Shown here piece after piece: positions 63,717 through 64,000 of a stretch of DNA of 64,000 nt. Positions within the stretch are counted from its first letter, which is position 1. Every line of letters starts with the position of its first letter. The stretch is from assembly GCF_001598915.1 (NCBI RefSeq), contig NZ_BDAP01000001.1, positions 558,001 through 622,000 of the forward strand, read 5' to 3'. The DNA comes from Williamsia muralis NBRC 105860. Lineage in GTDB: Bacteria; Actinomycetota; Actinomycetes; Mycobacteriales; Mycobacteriaceae. Below the pieces are notes generated by a model. It ran no database searches, was not told the origin of the DNA, and saw nothing but the letters and a program-made list of their open reading frames with translations. A program made the position numbers and the translations under genes.

Positions 63717-64000
63717 TTATTTCGGCAATCGACCGACATCGAGCATGGGTACGAGGAATTGCCACGCGATCGCGGCGAGTTGCTCGTCGTCGTCGAGGTC
63801 GACGACATCGCTGCGGATCGTCAGGAACGACGCGGAGATGCGAACCATCATTTCGGCGATGAGGTCGATGTTCAGTTGTTTGTCGACGTTGCCTGCCTGT
63901 TGCTCGCGACGGAGCTGACCCGCCACGAACTCGCGGACCGCCGCGACCATGCGGCCGTCGTCGCCGATCATCGATCCGGCGACCAGGCCGGGTTCGGCGT
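63717..64000 (-). CDS. TetR family regulator, C-terminal part (5' end outside window)
   Basis: The last 94 residues of a protein that continues beyond the right edge. The helical segment DKQLNIDLIAEMMVRISASFLTI and the ending QFLVPMLDVGRLPK resemble the C-terminal ligand domain of TetR proteins. The DNA-binding domain is not visible. Confidence 0.6.
   Translation of the reverse strand, partial: AEPGLVAGSMIGDDGRMVAAVREFVAGQLRREQQAGNVDKQLNIDLIAEMMVRISASFLTIRSDVVDLDDDEQLAAIAWQFLVPMLDVGRLPK

Overview
The window is high-GC DNA from a mycolic-acid actinobacterium (Mycobacteriales, most like Gordonia or Rhodococcus). The evidence is a 14-gene-type Complex I operon headed by a receiver-domain gene, MmpL transporters, paired FadA/FadE and EchA genes, MurT/GatD, a paired polymerase and ligase (PolD/LigC), and a run of genes (aminotransferase, ffs, dnaX, Cfa-like methyltransferase, FAD oxidase, SRPBCC, YbaB, RecR, GatD, MurT) whose order I recall from the M. 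tuberculosis Rv3712-Rv3723 region. No 16S gene is present, so the genus is inferred.

Layout. 1-12.2 kb: minus-strand nuo operon, nuoA to nuoL (nuoL runs off the left edge), with almost every junction overlapping by 1-8 bases; an atypical receiver protein lies upstream. 12.8-20 kb: lipid genes (MmpL transporter, crotonase, thiolase, acyl-CoA dehydrogenase), a secreted protein, a 72-bp tandem repeat and a lipoprotein. 20-25 kb: a TetR gene with a perfect palindromic operator driving a second MmpL, then an aldo/keto reductase divergent from an XRE regulator. 25-30.5 kb: tgt and gluQRS (queuosine modification of tRNA), an RDD protein, and LigC/PolD. 30.7-34.1 kb: Na+/H+ antiporter, tRNA-Ser(GGA), SRP RNA and an aspartate-type aminotransferase.

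34.1-44.0 kb is accessory DNA sitting between two genes that are adjacent in M. tuberculosis. It holds two tandem GT87 mannosyltransferase paralogues and a complete-looking phosphonate-use locus: HutC-type GntR regulator, PhnZ/TmpB-like HD protein, FAD-dependent oxidoreductase, phosphonatase-like HAD hydrolase, and an aminoethylphosphonate-type ABC importer. Its divergent promoter region carries two 16-20 bp palindromes of the type bound by HutC regulators. No phosphonate transaminase (PhnW) is present, so the oxidoreductase may produce the aldehyde for the hydrolase. This is the most interesting system in the window.

44.0-57.6 kb: dnaX, a Cfa-like methyltransferase coupled to a FAD oxidase (possible 10-methyl fatty acid synthesis), SRPBCC protein, pseudouridine synthase, YbaB, RecR, small-molecule kinase, phosphoribosyltransferase, two Mce-associated-like membrane proteins, GatD/MurT (peptidoglycan glutamate amidation) and a DMT exporter. 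57.6-64 kb: an RsbW-like anti-sigma kinase overlapping a membrane-anchored GH26 glycosidase, a diguanylate cyclase, an NAD-dependent epimerase, a DUF2975/XRE pair, a secreted lipase-like hydrolase and the C-terminal end of a TetR regulator. At least ten genes have a TANNNT-like hexamer 6-7 bases before the start codon, suggesting leaderless mRNAs. I saw no CRISPR array, insertion sequence or prophage.
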